This document shows, in pieces, positions 25,888 through 37,095 of a stretch of 64,000 nt of DNA (positions are counted from its first letter, which is position 1; each line of letters begins with the position of its first letter). This DNA comes from Leucaena leucocephala (Eukaryota > Streptophyta > Magnoliopsida > Fabales > Fabaceae): assembly GCA_037074615.1 (NCBI GenBank), contig CM073542.1:20531568-20595567 (forward strand). The letters run 5' to 3'. The position numbers were made by a program, and so were the translations under genes. Under the pieces are notes generated by a model. It had not been told where the DNA came from. It did no database searches and was given only the letters and a program-made list of their open reading frames with translations.

Positions 25888-26214
25888 TAAAACATAGCAT
25901 TATATTCGTTTTAGTATATTTTGCTTAGAGCTCCTGGGGGCACTTTTTGAAAGAGAGAGAGGGAGAGAGAGAGAGTGTGCAGAACAGATGAGGTATTATG
26001 GGGACTAAGAACCTACTTCCTAAGACTACGATAATAGTGTGCCCTTGGCAGACTTTTTATTATTTTAATTAAATAAACTTTCAACTCATATCTCCTTTGT
26101 TCGCTCTTCTGATGCTTTGGGCGACGAACTTGTTCATCTTCTTTGCTGCCAATTGATTCTCCGTTTTATGCTTCTTTGTCTCCATTGTGGAAGGCTTCTC
26201 TAGGCTCAGTGCGA

Positions 26215-26259
26215 GTCCCACACTGTATAGGCATTGATTAGATGCGTTCGTTATATAAA
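26215..26259 (+). promoter_or_regulatory. U6-type promoter: degenerate USE plus TATA box
   Basis: GTCCCACACTG at 26215-26225 corresponds to the plant upstream sequence element RTCCCACATCG, with the last four bases changed from ATCG to ACTG. TTATATAA begins at 26251, about 25 bases further on and about 27 bases before the RNA start: the close spacing typical of Pol III rather than Pol II snRNA promoters in plants. Confidence 0.85.
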
Positions 26260-26279
26260 GAAAGCACATCAATATGCTT

Positions 26280-26299
26280 GTCCCTTCGGGGACATCCGA

Positions 26300-26331
<32 letters not shown>

Positions 26332-26381
26332 GGCCCCTGCGCAAGGATGACACGCACAAATCGAGAAATGGTCCAAATTTT
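26280..26381 (+). ncRNA. U6: U6 spliceosomal snRNA, copy 1
   Basis: The full 102-nt plant U6 sequence is present, starting GTCCCTTCGGGGACATCCGA (5' stem-loop), with GATACAGAGAAGATTAGCAT (containing the ACAGAGA box that pairs with the 5' splice site), then CCCCTGCGCAAGGATGACAC (including AGC-region and catalytic/ISL sequences) and the 3' end GGTCCAAATTTT. U6 is the catalytic core RNA of the spliceosome, transcribed by Pol III. The RNA body shows no change from the second copy at 37044. Its USE is imperfect, so expression may be weaker than that of copy 2. ORFs read across it are shadows. Confidence 0.97.
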
Positions 26382-26385
26382 TTTT
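26378..26385 (+). terminator. Pol III T-run terminator of U6 copy 1
   Basis: Eight T residues directly follow GGTCCAAA, the expected RNA polymerase III stop signal. Confidence 0.9.
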
Positions 26386-26934
26386 CTTTTGGCAATTTCG
26401 TTTTCGCTCTTCGGTCGTACTTGGTTCCTCTTGAGAAACCCTTTTCGCTTGTCTTTGTCATGGTTTGCCTCTGAGAAACTATGGTTATGCGCTTCCTGTA
26501 ACTAAAATCCCAGTTGGTTCGTTTGCTCTCTAGGTCTTGCTTCTCTTCTCTCTGCTTGGAAGAAGCGGTAATGGGGAAAATATCGTAAGCGCTGGTGAGT
26601 CTCATTTTTAGTTATTGAAACAAAGATTTTCCTGCATTATCCTTTAGTTTTCAGTTTGCCTAATTACTTGTATGAAGTTTTTGAAGTGTTGTAGAGGGCC
26701 AGTGTTAGTGTGTCTAGGATCCTGATTCATTTTCTGCTTGCATGGAATCTTGCCGGTTTAAGCATTGTTGTTTGATTAACTTAAATGTTCCTCTAAGTTA
26801 TTGCTTTCTGATGCTTCATTGTTCATGTATGTTCTTTTGGTGCAATGACTTTTTCTGCTGATTTATTGAAATTTCCCTTAGTTGGAGACTTTTTTATTTG
26901 CTGCCTCGGACTAAAAAAGGTTATGAATATTAAA

Positions 26935-27183
26935 TATAAGAGGGAGTAGAGATAAGAAATGAGAACTGAGAGAGAATGAGAGAGAGAGGGTGTAGAAAAG
27001 AGATGGGGGAGGAAAGAGGGTGTAGGAAAAAAAGAGAGAGGATTGAGGGGATAAAAAAAAGTAAGGGTAATATAGTAATTAGTTAGTCCATAAATTATTT
27101 TACTGTTTCATAAGGTACTCGGACTAGTTTATCTGAAATCTTGATTTTAAACTATAGTTCGATCCAAAAACCTTTTCGATCAA
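26935..27183. repeat. Dispersed repeat family B, copy 1
   Basis: A purine-rich half (GAGAGAGAGAATGAGAGAG type) followed by a landmark series: AATATAGTAATTAGTTAGTCC, ATAAATTATTTTACTGTTT, TTTATCTGAAATCTTGATTT, AAACTATAGTTCGATCC. The same series in the same order occurs at 37680-37930 and 41395-41660. Probably a non-autonomous element; ends were not defined. Confidence 0.6.
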
Positions 27184-27739
27184 ATACAACAACAACAACA
27201 AGCCTTATCCCATTAAATGGGGTCGGCTACATGGATCATACGATGCCATTGTGCTCTATCGAAAACTAAATCTTTAGATAGGTTATTGACCAGGAGATCC
27301 CATTCAATGATCTCTTTAAGCATTCTCTTTGGCCTTCCTCTACCCCTTTTAACTGGTGTCCATACTATTTGATCCACCCTCTTCACCGACGCATCCCTTG
27401 GCCTTCTTTGTACGTGTCCAAACCACCTAAGACGGTTCTCTACCATTTTCTCTTCAATAGGTGCCACTCCAACTCTTCCCCGTATATGTTCATTACGAAT
27501 CTTATCTTTTCTTATATGCCCACACATCTATCTCAGCATCCTCATCTCAGTTACCCCAACTTTATGCTCTTGCTGTCCTTTTAAAGCCCAGCATTCACTT
27601 CCATAAAGCATTGCTGGTCTTATAGCAGTCCGATAAAACTTTCCTTTTACTTTATCTGGTACTTTCCGATCACATATAATTGTTTATATAATACTCAGAG
27701 GATTGAGGGGATAAAAAAAAGTAAGGGTAATATAGTAAT
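27037..27739. repeat. 43-base perfect direct repeats bracketing the LINE-containing segment
   Basis: The same 43 bases (AGAGGATTGAGGGGATAAAA ... ATATAGTAAT) occur at 27037-27079 and 27697-27739. The LINE fragment and about 105 bases of repeat family B lie between them. ACTCAGAG occurs both just before and just after the second copy. This is too long and too far from the LINE ends to be a simple target-site duplication. Confidence 0.85.
27187..27682 (-). mobile_element. 5'-truncated RTE-type LINE fragment (reverse-transcriptase C-terminus)
   Basis: On the minus strand it encodes the end of a plant non-LTR retrotransposon Pol protein: LYGSECWALK, then RMLR, a stop codon (TAG, plus-strand 27528-27530) where the family usually has Trp, then MCGHIRKDKIRNE, ENRLRWFGHVQRRP, and KRGRGRPKRMLKE, ending ...VADPI. 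The sequence finishes with the (TTG)n tail seen as (CAA)n at 27186-27200, as in RTE-clade LINEs. Upstream endonuclease and most of the RT are missing, so it is a dead 5'-truncated copy inserted in repeat family B. Confidence 0.88.
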
Positions 27740-27939
27740 ACTCAGAGGAGAGGAGATAGGGTAGCTGATGCCAAACATAGCAACTCAAACCAAGCTTGAG
27801 CTATGATTACAAAGTTAAAAGTATTAAGCAAGGATGCAAGTACTTCCTCAATAGAAATGTACTAAACACCATTTCTTTTACTTTTTCCTGCTCTTTACAT
27901 CTTTTTCCTTTGACCTGAACCATCAAAATCTTTCTGCTG

Positions 27940-28913
27940 AAGATGATCAAGAAACTCACAATTCCTGAATATATGCTGCAAGAGTGGTCCCATCGCTGTG
28001 GCTTGATTGATGGGAAGAATGTGAATGTTGTTATGCTTAACAAATTTCCACGCAGAAACTGCAGCCAAAATCTTGGAAACTCTACCAATTGCTGAAAACA
28101 CCAAATTGGAAACAAGTTCGTGTTTGGAATTATATTAGCAGAAGCCAAAAACATGCCTTTTTGATATCACCCCAACATAATTCCTAAAAACTTGAAGATG
28201 GTGTAAATTGCTATGCATGACAAATAATCACATTTGCAGCCGTTGGAACAACTATGGCCTCTAAAAATCAAAGCAAAGTGACACTCAAGGGTCTGTAGGT
28301 AATTAAGATGAAAATAATGAGAGAAAAAACAAGATACGAGTGATCTGACTAAGAATTTGGGCAAGGTCTGAGATGTCTTCATGGATTTACCTGCATTGTT
28401 AGTTGTTGAGTGAGTCTTAGGGACTTGGGGAGTTTTTCTTTTATTTGTTAATAATTACTCTGTATATGGAGTGCCATTTTGTTGCAGAAATAGGGAAAGA
28501 GAGAAAATGAGAAACAATTCTCATTTACAGTCAATTGGCTATGGCAGTTTGTACATCTTTTATTTCCAAAGTTCATTCCCTCGGGCTAATTCCTAACTTT
28601 CTTGTTAACATATTTACTGACTAAGCTGTTATCTTTATTAATACTGTGATGTTGAGACCTTTATGAAAAATTACTCATTTCTTCATTAGTAATTTAGAAC
28701 AATAAAATAAAGAGCATACCTTTGAGTCCCTACTTAAATCTAGATCTGAAGACCATGTCTCATCAACAACGACGTGAGGAGTTCTAGGCTTTCTATTGTA
28801 AGCAACTGTAGCAATGGAGGAAGTTAAAACAACTCGTTTCACTGATGCATATTTAGCACATGACTTGAGAACATTGAGAGTTCTCCCTTCACAGCTGGAT
28901 TGATGAGTTCTTC
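27940..28913 (-). pseudogene. Cinnamoyl-CoA-reductase-like pseudogene, copy 1 (exons 3 and 4 only)
   Basis: Two pieces match the intact gene at 29586-33014. The exon-3 piece (28913-28720) keeps KSCAKYASVKRVVLTSSIAT and VVVDETWSSDLDLSR, but a 2-base insertion (GAGAGTTCTCCCTTC against GAGAGTTCCCTTC, near 28881) breaks the frame after its start. The exon-4 piece (about 28105-27975) reads SKILAAVSAWKFVKHNNIHI; the region of the catalytic Tyr (QWYRFSK in the intact gene) is frameshifted and its 3' third is lost. Exons 1, 2 and 5 are absent, and only the last bases of exon 6 remain (about 27808). A broken partial copy. Confidence 0.85.
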
Positions 28914-29585
28914 CTGAAATGAGGAATTATCGAGTAGTTATGAAGGAATTAAATTTCTGGATAGACCAAATTGAATTAGGGAATTATTATGAAGTCCTAA
29001 ATAAGAGATTTAATTATTCAAAAGTCTTATTGATATCTAAAGAGTAAACAATAACAAGTTTTAGTGTAATAATTGACAAGAAATTTATATTACTTAAGAT
29101 TTTTTTGGTAATTAAATCTGAGAAACAAAGATTATGTATTTCCTGTAACTAAAAAACCCACTTGGTTTTCGGTCTAGATCTTGGTTCTGTTCTCTTGGGA
29201 GGTGAGTCCGTGTTTAGTTATTGCAAAAAACATTATGTATTAAGGATTCTTGATTCCTTTTCTGCTTGCAGTGATTCTAAGGATTCTTGTTTAATCAAAT
29301 TAAGTGTTGCTCTAAATTATCACTTTGTAATGCATATGTAGTCATTGTTCATGTTCTTATGATTGAAGAACTTGTTCTCTTGATTTACTGAAATTTCTGT
29401 TTCCTTGAGTCTAATTGGAGACATATTTATTTGCTGCCTCGGTTGATTAATGTCCCATATAACCATCACATACACAAACTAAAGTTTTTTCAAAATAGTA
29501 CTGCTTAGCTTATCACAGTGCAGATATACAGTAGCTAATGCCAAACATACCAACTCAAACCAAGCTTGAGAGCTAATAATCAACG

Positions 29586-32500
29586 TTAGGGATTACAAAG
29601 TTTCAAGTCGACAAATTTCCTCTCCTTTAAGCTTTCCACAGTCTCCTTCAGGCTCACTTCCAATGGAACAAAATCAATTCCCAAGGCTTTTGCTTTTGCT
29701 TTACAAACCCCGTACTTTGGCTCCAATTCCCTATTGTCTGCACACCTATCAGATATAATGAGCAACCAATAATTGAAATTAGTGAAAATTAGAAACAATA
29801 CTTGAACTAAATAGTTGCATGTAAAGAGTGAGAACAAGCCATTTGGTTTATAGCTTTAACATGATAATATACTGCAACAGAGCAGAGACAGCTATTAGAA
29901 GTAGAAAAATGACAGATAATTTAAGCTTCAATATGCTAGAGAGAGGAATATATAATTAAGGAAGCATTTTTTCAATTTATAGATACAATTAGACTTACTT
30001 TTCAGGAAGTTGCAACAATGGGTATAGCTCATGCAAAATCTTTACAATATCAGAGAAGTGCGCCACTCTCTCAGCCAAAACATATCTTCCACTGGCTGAA
30101 TAAGTTTCAAATGCTTGAATATGGGCATCTGCAACATCTTTTACATTCACCCATCCAAAGCTATTATTTGGAACTGTCTGTGAACCTAAATGCAAATGCG
30201 CACTACGACAAGTTTAACTCACTGATTAAAAAGTATTATAACCTTCCATTTCTTCTAATTTTTCCTGCTCTTTCCATTTTTTCCATTGACAAGAACCATA
30301 AAAATCTTTTTGCTGAATGCAAAAAAGAAGTTATTACTCCTCTAAAATTAACTAATTTGAGTATATTAAGGAAGTTAGATAAATTATTTAATTATAATAA
30401 ATATGACCTAATTTTCTTAAAATATCCTATAACACATTAGATTAAATATCAATTTATAAGAGTGATAAATTAGTTTGGAAAAAATAATATATATTAGAGA
30501 TAAAATGATTAAGATCTTATATTTAAGATTGATACCAATTTTTAACTAGTTTTTATATCTAATATTAGAAGAGTATTTATTACCATTTATGAGATTTAAA
30601 ATGACAGCAGCACTTGTGTTAAGTGTTGGTTGCAAGAGTGGTCCAATCACTGTAGCTGGATTAATGGTAACCATGTCAATGTTGTTTTGTTTCACAAATT
30701 TCCAGGCAGCATCTTCAGCCAAAATCTTGGAAAATCTGTACCATTGCTGAAAGCACCAAATTGGATAATAACATTAGCAGAAGCCGAAGACATGGATGTT
30801 GATATCACCCCCAACATGATTCCAAACACACTTGAAGATGGTGTAACTGTAAATTGCTGTGCATGACAAGTAATCACATTTGCACCCATTGGAACAACTA
30901 TGGCATCCCAAAATCAAAACAAAGTGACTCTTTAGGTCTTTTGTGTAATTAAGATGAAAATAATGAGAGAAAACTGTAATTAGTTTGACTGAGAATTTGG
31001 CAAGGTCTGAGATGGCTTCATGGATTTACCTCCATTGATAGCCATGTTACCATATTGTTGAGCAAGTGTTATGGTGTTTTTCTTTTTATTTATTAGCAAT
31101 TACTCTGTATATGGAGTGTTATGCAGTATTGATGGGATGGGAGCCATACATAGCTGCCGTCTTGTTGCAGAAATAGGGAAAGAAAGAGAAAACTAGAAAC
31201 AATTCTTATTAGAGAGGTAGGTATTAATAGCCTTAGGTTATAAATAGGATTAAACCTACAACCTCCTATTTATAAGAGAACTTTTGTATTACTAAGTTGC
31301 AAAGTCATTGACATTAACAGCATCATCTGACTTTGGCAGTCTGTAAATCTTTTATTCTCAAAGTTCATTCCCTCTGTAGCCAATTCCTTACTATCATGTT
31401 AACATATTTACTGACTAATCCGTTATCTTTATTAACACCATGATGTTGAGACCTTTAGGAAGGATTTCTCATTTCTGCATTACTAATTTAGCACAATCAA
31501 ATAAAGAGCATACCTTAGATTCCCTACTTAAATCTAAATCCGAAGACCATGTCTCATCAACAACAACTTGAGGAGTTCTAGGCTTTCTGTTGTAGGCAAC
31601 TGTAGCAATGGAGGAAGTTAAAACAACTCGCTTCACTGATGCATATTTAGCACATGACTTGAGAACATTGAGAGTTCCCTTCACAGCTGGATCGATTAGT
31701 TCTTCCTGTAATGTGGATTGTCACAATCTGACCAGAGTTAGACAATAATCTACGCATACTAAAAAATTAGTTAAATTAATTATTTATAATAAATATATAG
31801 TAGTTTTTTTAGGATACTCTTTCTAATTATATCCATTATAAATTTGTAACTACTTATTACTAGAAACTATTTTACTATTTGTAATTAATAGGGATATTTG
31901 AGAGAAGAAAATTATAAATTTAAGAGATAAAGTATATTGAAATATTATATTTAGAACTGGAGATAATATTATTTGCAAGTGAGAGCTTTATGGAAGTGTC
32001 AACACGAAAATTTATTAGTATTTAGATATTAAGTACTCTTCTTATACATTAATATAAGATTTAGTTAACTAATTTAAAGAAATTAAGAAAGTTAAATAAA
32101 TGACTTAATTATAATATATATTAAGTATAATTATATTATAAGTTAGATAAATTAATTTAAAAAAATAATAAATATATATTTTAAAATAATTTATTTAGTT
32201 TTTTTAACTTTTTTAAATTATTCAATTGGTTAATTATGGACCGTGCTTGCTGAATTATCTATCAACAAATGCAGAATAGGAAGAACCTGTGGGTGTTTGA
32301 CATCATTGATAATAAAGGGAGAAGCAGTATGGAAGAGACCCTCACACCCTTCAATAACATTATCAAAGCAACCTTCATCCAACAGATTTGCTCTCATAAG
32401 CTGCAATCTCTGCTTTGCACCATCAAGTTTCAGTAAGTGGTCGACCTTTTTCGGATCATCTGCAGGGACTCACGACAAACTGAAATTAGCCGTTGTCACT

Positions 32501-33014
32501 CAACAGTTTGGCATCTCATTTATGAAAATGATACCAGCCACATTTTCTACAGTGTCCCCACAACAATCTGTGTAAAAGCCACGCCTCGCCGGCAGTAGAA
32601 ATGATTTTTTCCGACGAGGAACGTGGAAAGCAAAATGAAAAAAAAAAAAGGAATCGTTTGGGAATATTTGTCCATAGATGCATGCCCTTTTCTGACTTAT
32701 TCATATTGGACCAGTATTTTCACTTGTTAAAAAGATCATCACCAAACACTATAATATGTTAGATTTTATTTATCATAATTAACTAGTTTGTTTGAAGTAA
32801 TAGTAAATTACAGATAAAATCATAACACAAATTACAAAGAAGCAAATGAAGAAACTGAAGTAATAGGGTGAGCACATGAGGATGAAGAAAGTGAGTGAAT
32901 GTATAACTTACATGGATCACGAACGGTACCTCGGACGGAATAGCCACGAACAAGAAGCTGCTTGACGAGCCATGAAGCTATGAAGCCAGAAGCACCAGTA
33001 ACACACACCACCAT
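29586..33014 (-). CDS. Cinnamoyl-CoA-reductase / phenylacetaldehyde-reductase-like NADPH-dependent reductase (SDR108E type)
   Basis: Six exons on the minus strand: 33014-32912, 32459-32287, 31705-31514, 30746-30584, 30185-29999 and 29745-29586. They total 978 nt and give 325 aa, the usual length, with correct splice sites and phases. The N-terminus VVCVTGASGFIASWLVKQLL is the NADP-binding Rossmann motif (GASGFIA). Further motifs are FHTASP, GTLNVLKSCAKYASVKRVVL with the catalytic Ser region TSSIAT, the YxxxK catalytic pair in QWYRFSKILAEDAAWKF, TINPATVIGPLLQPTLNTS, FGWVNVKDVADAHI, and the end VSLKETVESLKERKFVDL. True lignin CCRs carry NWYCYGK where this has QWYRFSK. It is therefore more likely a CCR-like, CAD1-like or phenylacetaldehyde/tetraketide-pyrone reductase acting on aldehydes in the cytosol. 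It lies between the two pseudogene-bearing blocks. No lesion seen. Confidence 0.9.
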
Positions 33015-33334
33015 ATTATTATCTTGATTGCTTTGATTTTTGGTATAATTTTGGATTGAAGAGGGCTGTTTCGTTATAATTATATCAGCTATCCCCCACT
33101 TCCATTTGCTCTAAGACAATATTACAGGCAGTCTTCCACGTATTTAGTTTGTCGTTTTGTAATTATAAATAGTTCTACGTAGGACCAGTCTTCTTGGTAG
33201 TCAATTCCCTTATGTTAAAAGGATCAATAGTTCTGCTTGTTTCAATGGTCTCCATTCATTCAATTAAAGTTATCATCGTGGTCTAGAGCTTGTTTTTTTA
33301 GTGTTCATATAATAATTTTTTTGGTTATAAAAAA

Positions 33335-33510
33335 AAAGTTAGATATATTTAGTATCGATTCCTACTAAAGTTAGAATATAGTTATAGGGCTTAGAGAATG
33401 TTTATAAGATATTTACGATATTATTTATTAAAAGAGCCCTCACAACAGTAGTGAGAATCGAACTTACGTTTTTATATGCTATAAACCCGTTCTTTATTAT
33501 CTGTGCTATA
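33335..33510 (-). mobile_element. tRNA-derived SINE-like element
   Basis: Read on the minus strand it contains an A-box-like TAGCACAGATAATAAAG (about 33508-33492), a B-box-like AAGTTCGATTCTC (about 33464-33452), then a body ending GGAATCGATACTAAATAT and a run of T/A. The A-to-B spacing suits a Pol III promoter. The body matches a more decayed copy at 4375-4545. Confidence 0.5.
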
Positions 33511-34293
33511 TAATATACTTTTATTCTACATAATTTATCTTTGATATACTTTTATAAAAAAAGTTAATTCAACGTAAATTTATTTAAATAATATATTAAA
33601 AAGTTAATTGTAAAATATTTAAATTTAAAGAAAAAGAAAAAGAAAAAAATTACTTCAATTTGAACTTGATTTTTGACCCACAAATACTTAATCATAAGAG
33701 CTATCACAAACATCACTCTTGCATCAAAAGTAGATTTTTCTTTTTACTTATAAATCCTACTAAATTTCTCTAAATTTTAAATTTATTTTTTAAAATAAAT
33801 ATTTATATTAAAAGTTTCAAAAAAGATAACTTTTTTTTTCATTTTTCATTGGGAAAGCCCAACATAAGATGGCCCACTTGACATCGCCATATAGTCTTAC
33901 AATGTATGTAACCTGGAATAAGCATCCTTCCTCTTAATCTCTTAGAAGCACTTCTTTTTTTACTTTTGCCTTGCTTCCACTTTCTTTTTTATTTATCTAT
34001 TTCAGTTGCCCAAATTATAAAAAAACATATTTTTTTAAAAAAAACACTGTAAAAAAGTGTTTTAAAATTATTTTAAAAAGTGTATTTTTAAAAAAAAAAT
34101 CTTAAAAAGCATTTTTAAAGTGTTTTTTAGAAGAGACTTTTTTTTTAAAAAAATGTGTTTTTTTAAAAAAAGTGTTTTTTAAAAAATATTTGAGAAGGAA
34201 AAGAAGAAGAAACCAAGGGAGAGGCAAGTAGAGGAGTGCTTATGAGGGATGAGGAGAGAGGATGCTTCATAGAGGATCTAGATCTATGTCACC

Positions 34294-35056
34294 TAGGAGT
34301 ATGTATAGGTAGGACTCAGTAGGATAGCCTTCTATTTAATACCTTATTTGAAAAAAGTATATGCTATATTTTACAACTCGATACTCAGCCTTACTAAGTA
34401 AAAGCCTTAATTATTTTGGATTGGACATAGGCAGGCTTATATGCCTAAGTCGTGATACTATACTTATGTTGTGAAAAAAATATGTAATTATAAATTTCTA
34501 AAATAATATCATATTAATATATCTTCAATAGTTAAATAATATATGTGATATACTAGGAATAAGGTAATAAAAAGATAATAATTAAAGTCTTAAAATTTAT
34601 TACATATAAATAAAAGCTTTAATGTCTAAATAATTTATAATTATAACTTTGCATTAATCTCCCCAGTATTGATAAGAATGAAGCATTTAAAAATAAAATA
34701 AATAATTATAATTTATAATATAATCATATGATGATTAACATAGTTAAAAAAAGAAAAAATATAATTATAAATATTAAAATATGTAACTTATCTACTTAAC
34801 TACTCATATTTCTAAAATGACCCTTTAGTTATTATTAGCTATTATATTCTCCCTTTCAAGTGTAGTATATAGGGAAAAAGTAAAAAATAAAAGAAGGGAT
34901 GCTCATGGGCTGGGTAGCCCCCTGCCTGGTAACCATCCCAAGAAAAAATAGATTATATTTTATAGACCGATGCCTAACCCTACCATATATTTATCGGGCT
35001 AGACAGTCATGGTTTTGAGTAGGTATATTAGGCTACTTATTTTATGCACACTCCTA
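34294..35056. mobile_element. hAT-like MITE (763 bp)
   Basis: The left terminus TAGGAGTATGTATAGG and the complement of the right terminus TAGGAGTGTGCATAAA form inverted repeats. The 8-base flanks ATGTCACC (34286-34293) and ATATCACT (35057-35064) agree at six of eight positions, consistent with an aged 8-bp hAT target duplication. The ends are enriched in words such as GGGCTGGGTAGCCCC and AGGCAGGC; the interior is A/T-rich and noncoding. Confidence 0.6.
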
Positions 35057-35868
35057 ATATCACTGTGGTAAGTTACTCCTTCCTTCCTTAAGAAATTAAA
35101 TAAATAATTTAATTATAATATATAATTTAATATGTTAAATATTATTATATTATATATCAATTTATAAATTTAAATATATATATATTTTTAAAATAATTTA
35201 AATAGGTTTATGAATCTCTCTAAATTAGTGAATTATATTTTATATTAAAAAAAATGAGGAAGTATTAGAAGACTTCAATAATGTATTGGAATTAGAATAC
35301 TCAAATAATGTAGATTTAACATTTTGTTTTAACTTCAAATACAATATTGTCAATTGAATTATATGAGATTTTTGGAAATTTCTAATAAAGAGAAAGAGGT
35401 CTTTGTGCTGATAAATTGTGTTTGTTGGCTGATCCAAATGAGTTTTTGCTTATTTTAAATAATAGTGTCATTTATGAAGAAGTAAAAAATCAAAGGAGGA
35501 GGACAGAGAGAGGAATTGCGAAGGCAGAGAGAACACATAAGGTTATCTTAGGCAATTCAACCAAATCTAAAATTCTAAATGAGTATCCTTGGACTGTTTG
35601 GTAATAAGTGATTTTGGGGACTAATTTGGGTTTTAAACAATTCAGAAGTGTTTTGCCTGTCCCTTTTCTTTTCTATAGAATTTATAAAATCTCATAATAA
35701 TAAAATCACCTTAAGGTCTAGAACTTATTCTCTGTTTTACTGCTGCTATTAAAAAAAACATAAAAATTACGGAATGATGAAAAAACAAGACTTTTCTTTA
35801 TTGGAATTTAACTCATGGAGTAGGTGGGATTCACAAGAGGAAGAAACTCTTTGGATATATAGGTTGAG

Positions 35869-36300
35869 ATGTATGAGTTTCTAGTTGTAACAGGATATTT
35901 GGTGGAGAGAGGCCAATTGCACAAATCAATGCAAATAATAGTTTCTTCAGAACTTGTATGGATTAGGATCTATCAAAAAATTGTGCTTTCTACCTGGGTA
36001 AATCCAGCAACAGGGGATGTGTTAGTGTTGGAAAGTGGCAGAAATGGTTGTGGTGGAGCGGTTCCTGATAATGAAGACAGATGGATTTGTGGGTTCAGTT
36101 GCAAATCACAATTGTCCCACCCACAGTGATTGTAGAGCTAATTGTCATTAAGGAATACCCTTTTAAAGACTTAAAAGACTTAGTGGATGAGATTATAATA
36201 TTTTGTGCATAAGGATTGGCAAGTTATGTTTGTTCATGAACATAAGGAAGCCATTTCTCTTGTAGATTAGATAGCCAAAACCCTCTCACAAGTTGGATGG
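35869..36300 (+). pseudogene. Decayed retrotransposon RNase H-like fragment
   Basis: The frame includes TWVNPATGDVLVLESGRNGC, then GGAVPDNEDRWICGFSCK, resembling the plant reverse-transcriptase-associated RNase H domain (a Gly-rich strand then GGxxRDxxGxWxxGF). Downstream, after stops, WQVMFVHEHKEAISLV and then IAKTLSQVGW recall the domain's C-terminal vqHvxREaNxxAdxLAk block. Acidic catalytic residues are not clearly kept and stops at about 36127 and 36268 break it. No other LINE parts were seen nearby, so this is a fragment. Confidence 0.55.
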
Positions 36301-36978
36301 TAATATTTGTATCTTTCTTCAATTTCTACGTCTAGAGGTTGAGAGGGAGAAAGGATGATATGTTGTACTCTCTCTCCTATTTTAAATATAAAAATTATAT
36401 AAAATATTATTTTAATTTTAAATATATAATCTCTATTTATTTATCTTTAAATTTATAATTATTTTTTAAAATATTTTTATAGATTATATATATTAATAAG
36501 AATTCTATCAAAAATTAATTCTAATTTACATAATAAAAAAAGAGAATATTTAAAAAAATTAATACATATGAGTTAAAAATAATTAATTTAATTAATTTTT
36601 AATATATTTAAATTAATTAAAAAAATCTTATATTAAAATTTGGCTAAAATATTTGGTTGTTCCATCTGTCATGAATAAAGGGATTTCAGTTTTCATTGAA
36701 AGAAATTGATCTTTAAAATTTAAGACCCCGATGGAGGGAGAGTGCAGAGGGTTATTATTATGGCTACGAACCTACATCCTAAACCTACTATACTAGGCTA
36801 CCCTTGACGGACTTTTTTTTTGTTTTTTTCCCTAAATTAAATAAAATTTGTTCATCTCCTCTGTTCACTTCTGCGAGGAACTTGCCCCATCTTCTTTGCT
36901 GCTAATTGATTCTCCATTTTATGCTCCTTTGTCTCCGTTGTGCCGGGCTTGTCTAGGCATGGTGTTTCTTCAGTGCGA

Positions 36979-37021
36979 GTCCCACATCGTGTAAGCATCC
37001 ATCAGCTTCGTTGTTTATATA
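36979..37021 (+). promoter_or_regulatory. U6-type promoter: perfect USE plus TATA box
   Basis: GTCCCACATCG at 36979-36989 is a perfect plant USE (RTCCCACATCG). TTTATATA follows at 37014-37021, about 24 bases on and about 28 bases before the RNA start: Pol III-type spacing. Confidence 0.93.
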
Positions 37022-37043
37022 CATAAAGCACGCCCCCTAGCTT

Positions 37044-37063
37044 GTCCCTTCGGGGACATCCGA

Positions 37064-37095
<32 letters not shown>

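Larger units (their letters stand above)
25965..29440. repeat. Duplicated block, copy 1: U6 snRNA + reductase pseudogene + flank
   Basis: The order of elements here is repeated at 36733-40215: upstream region, U6 gene, about 550 bases of 3' flank, a MITE-like tract, pseudo-exons 4 and 3 of a reductase, and then a second diverged piece of the U6 3' flank (about 29120-29440). Upstream of U6 the two copies are only loosely alike. From U6 onward they differ by a handful of bases over about 550. Copy 1 additionally carries a LINE fragment at 27187-27682. Confidence 0.85.

Noticed and set aside
26081..26605. 174-aa minus-strand frame, repeated in shorter form at 37037-37369
   Set aside because: It is the antisense reading of the U6 RNA and its flank; the near-identity between copies reflects the duplicated snRNA gene, not protein conservation.
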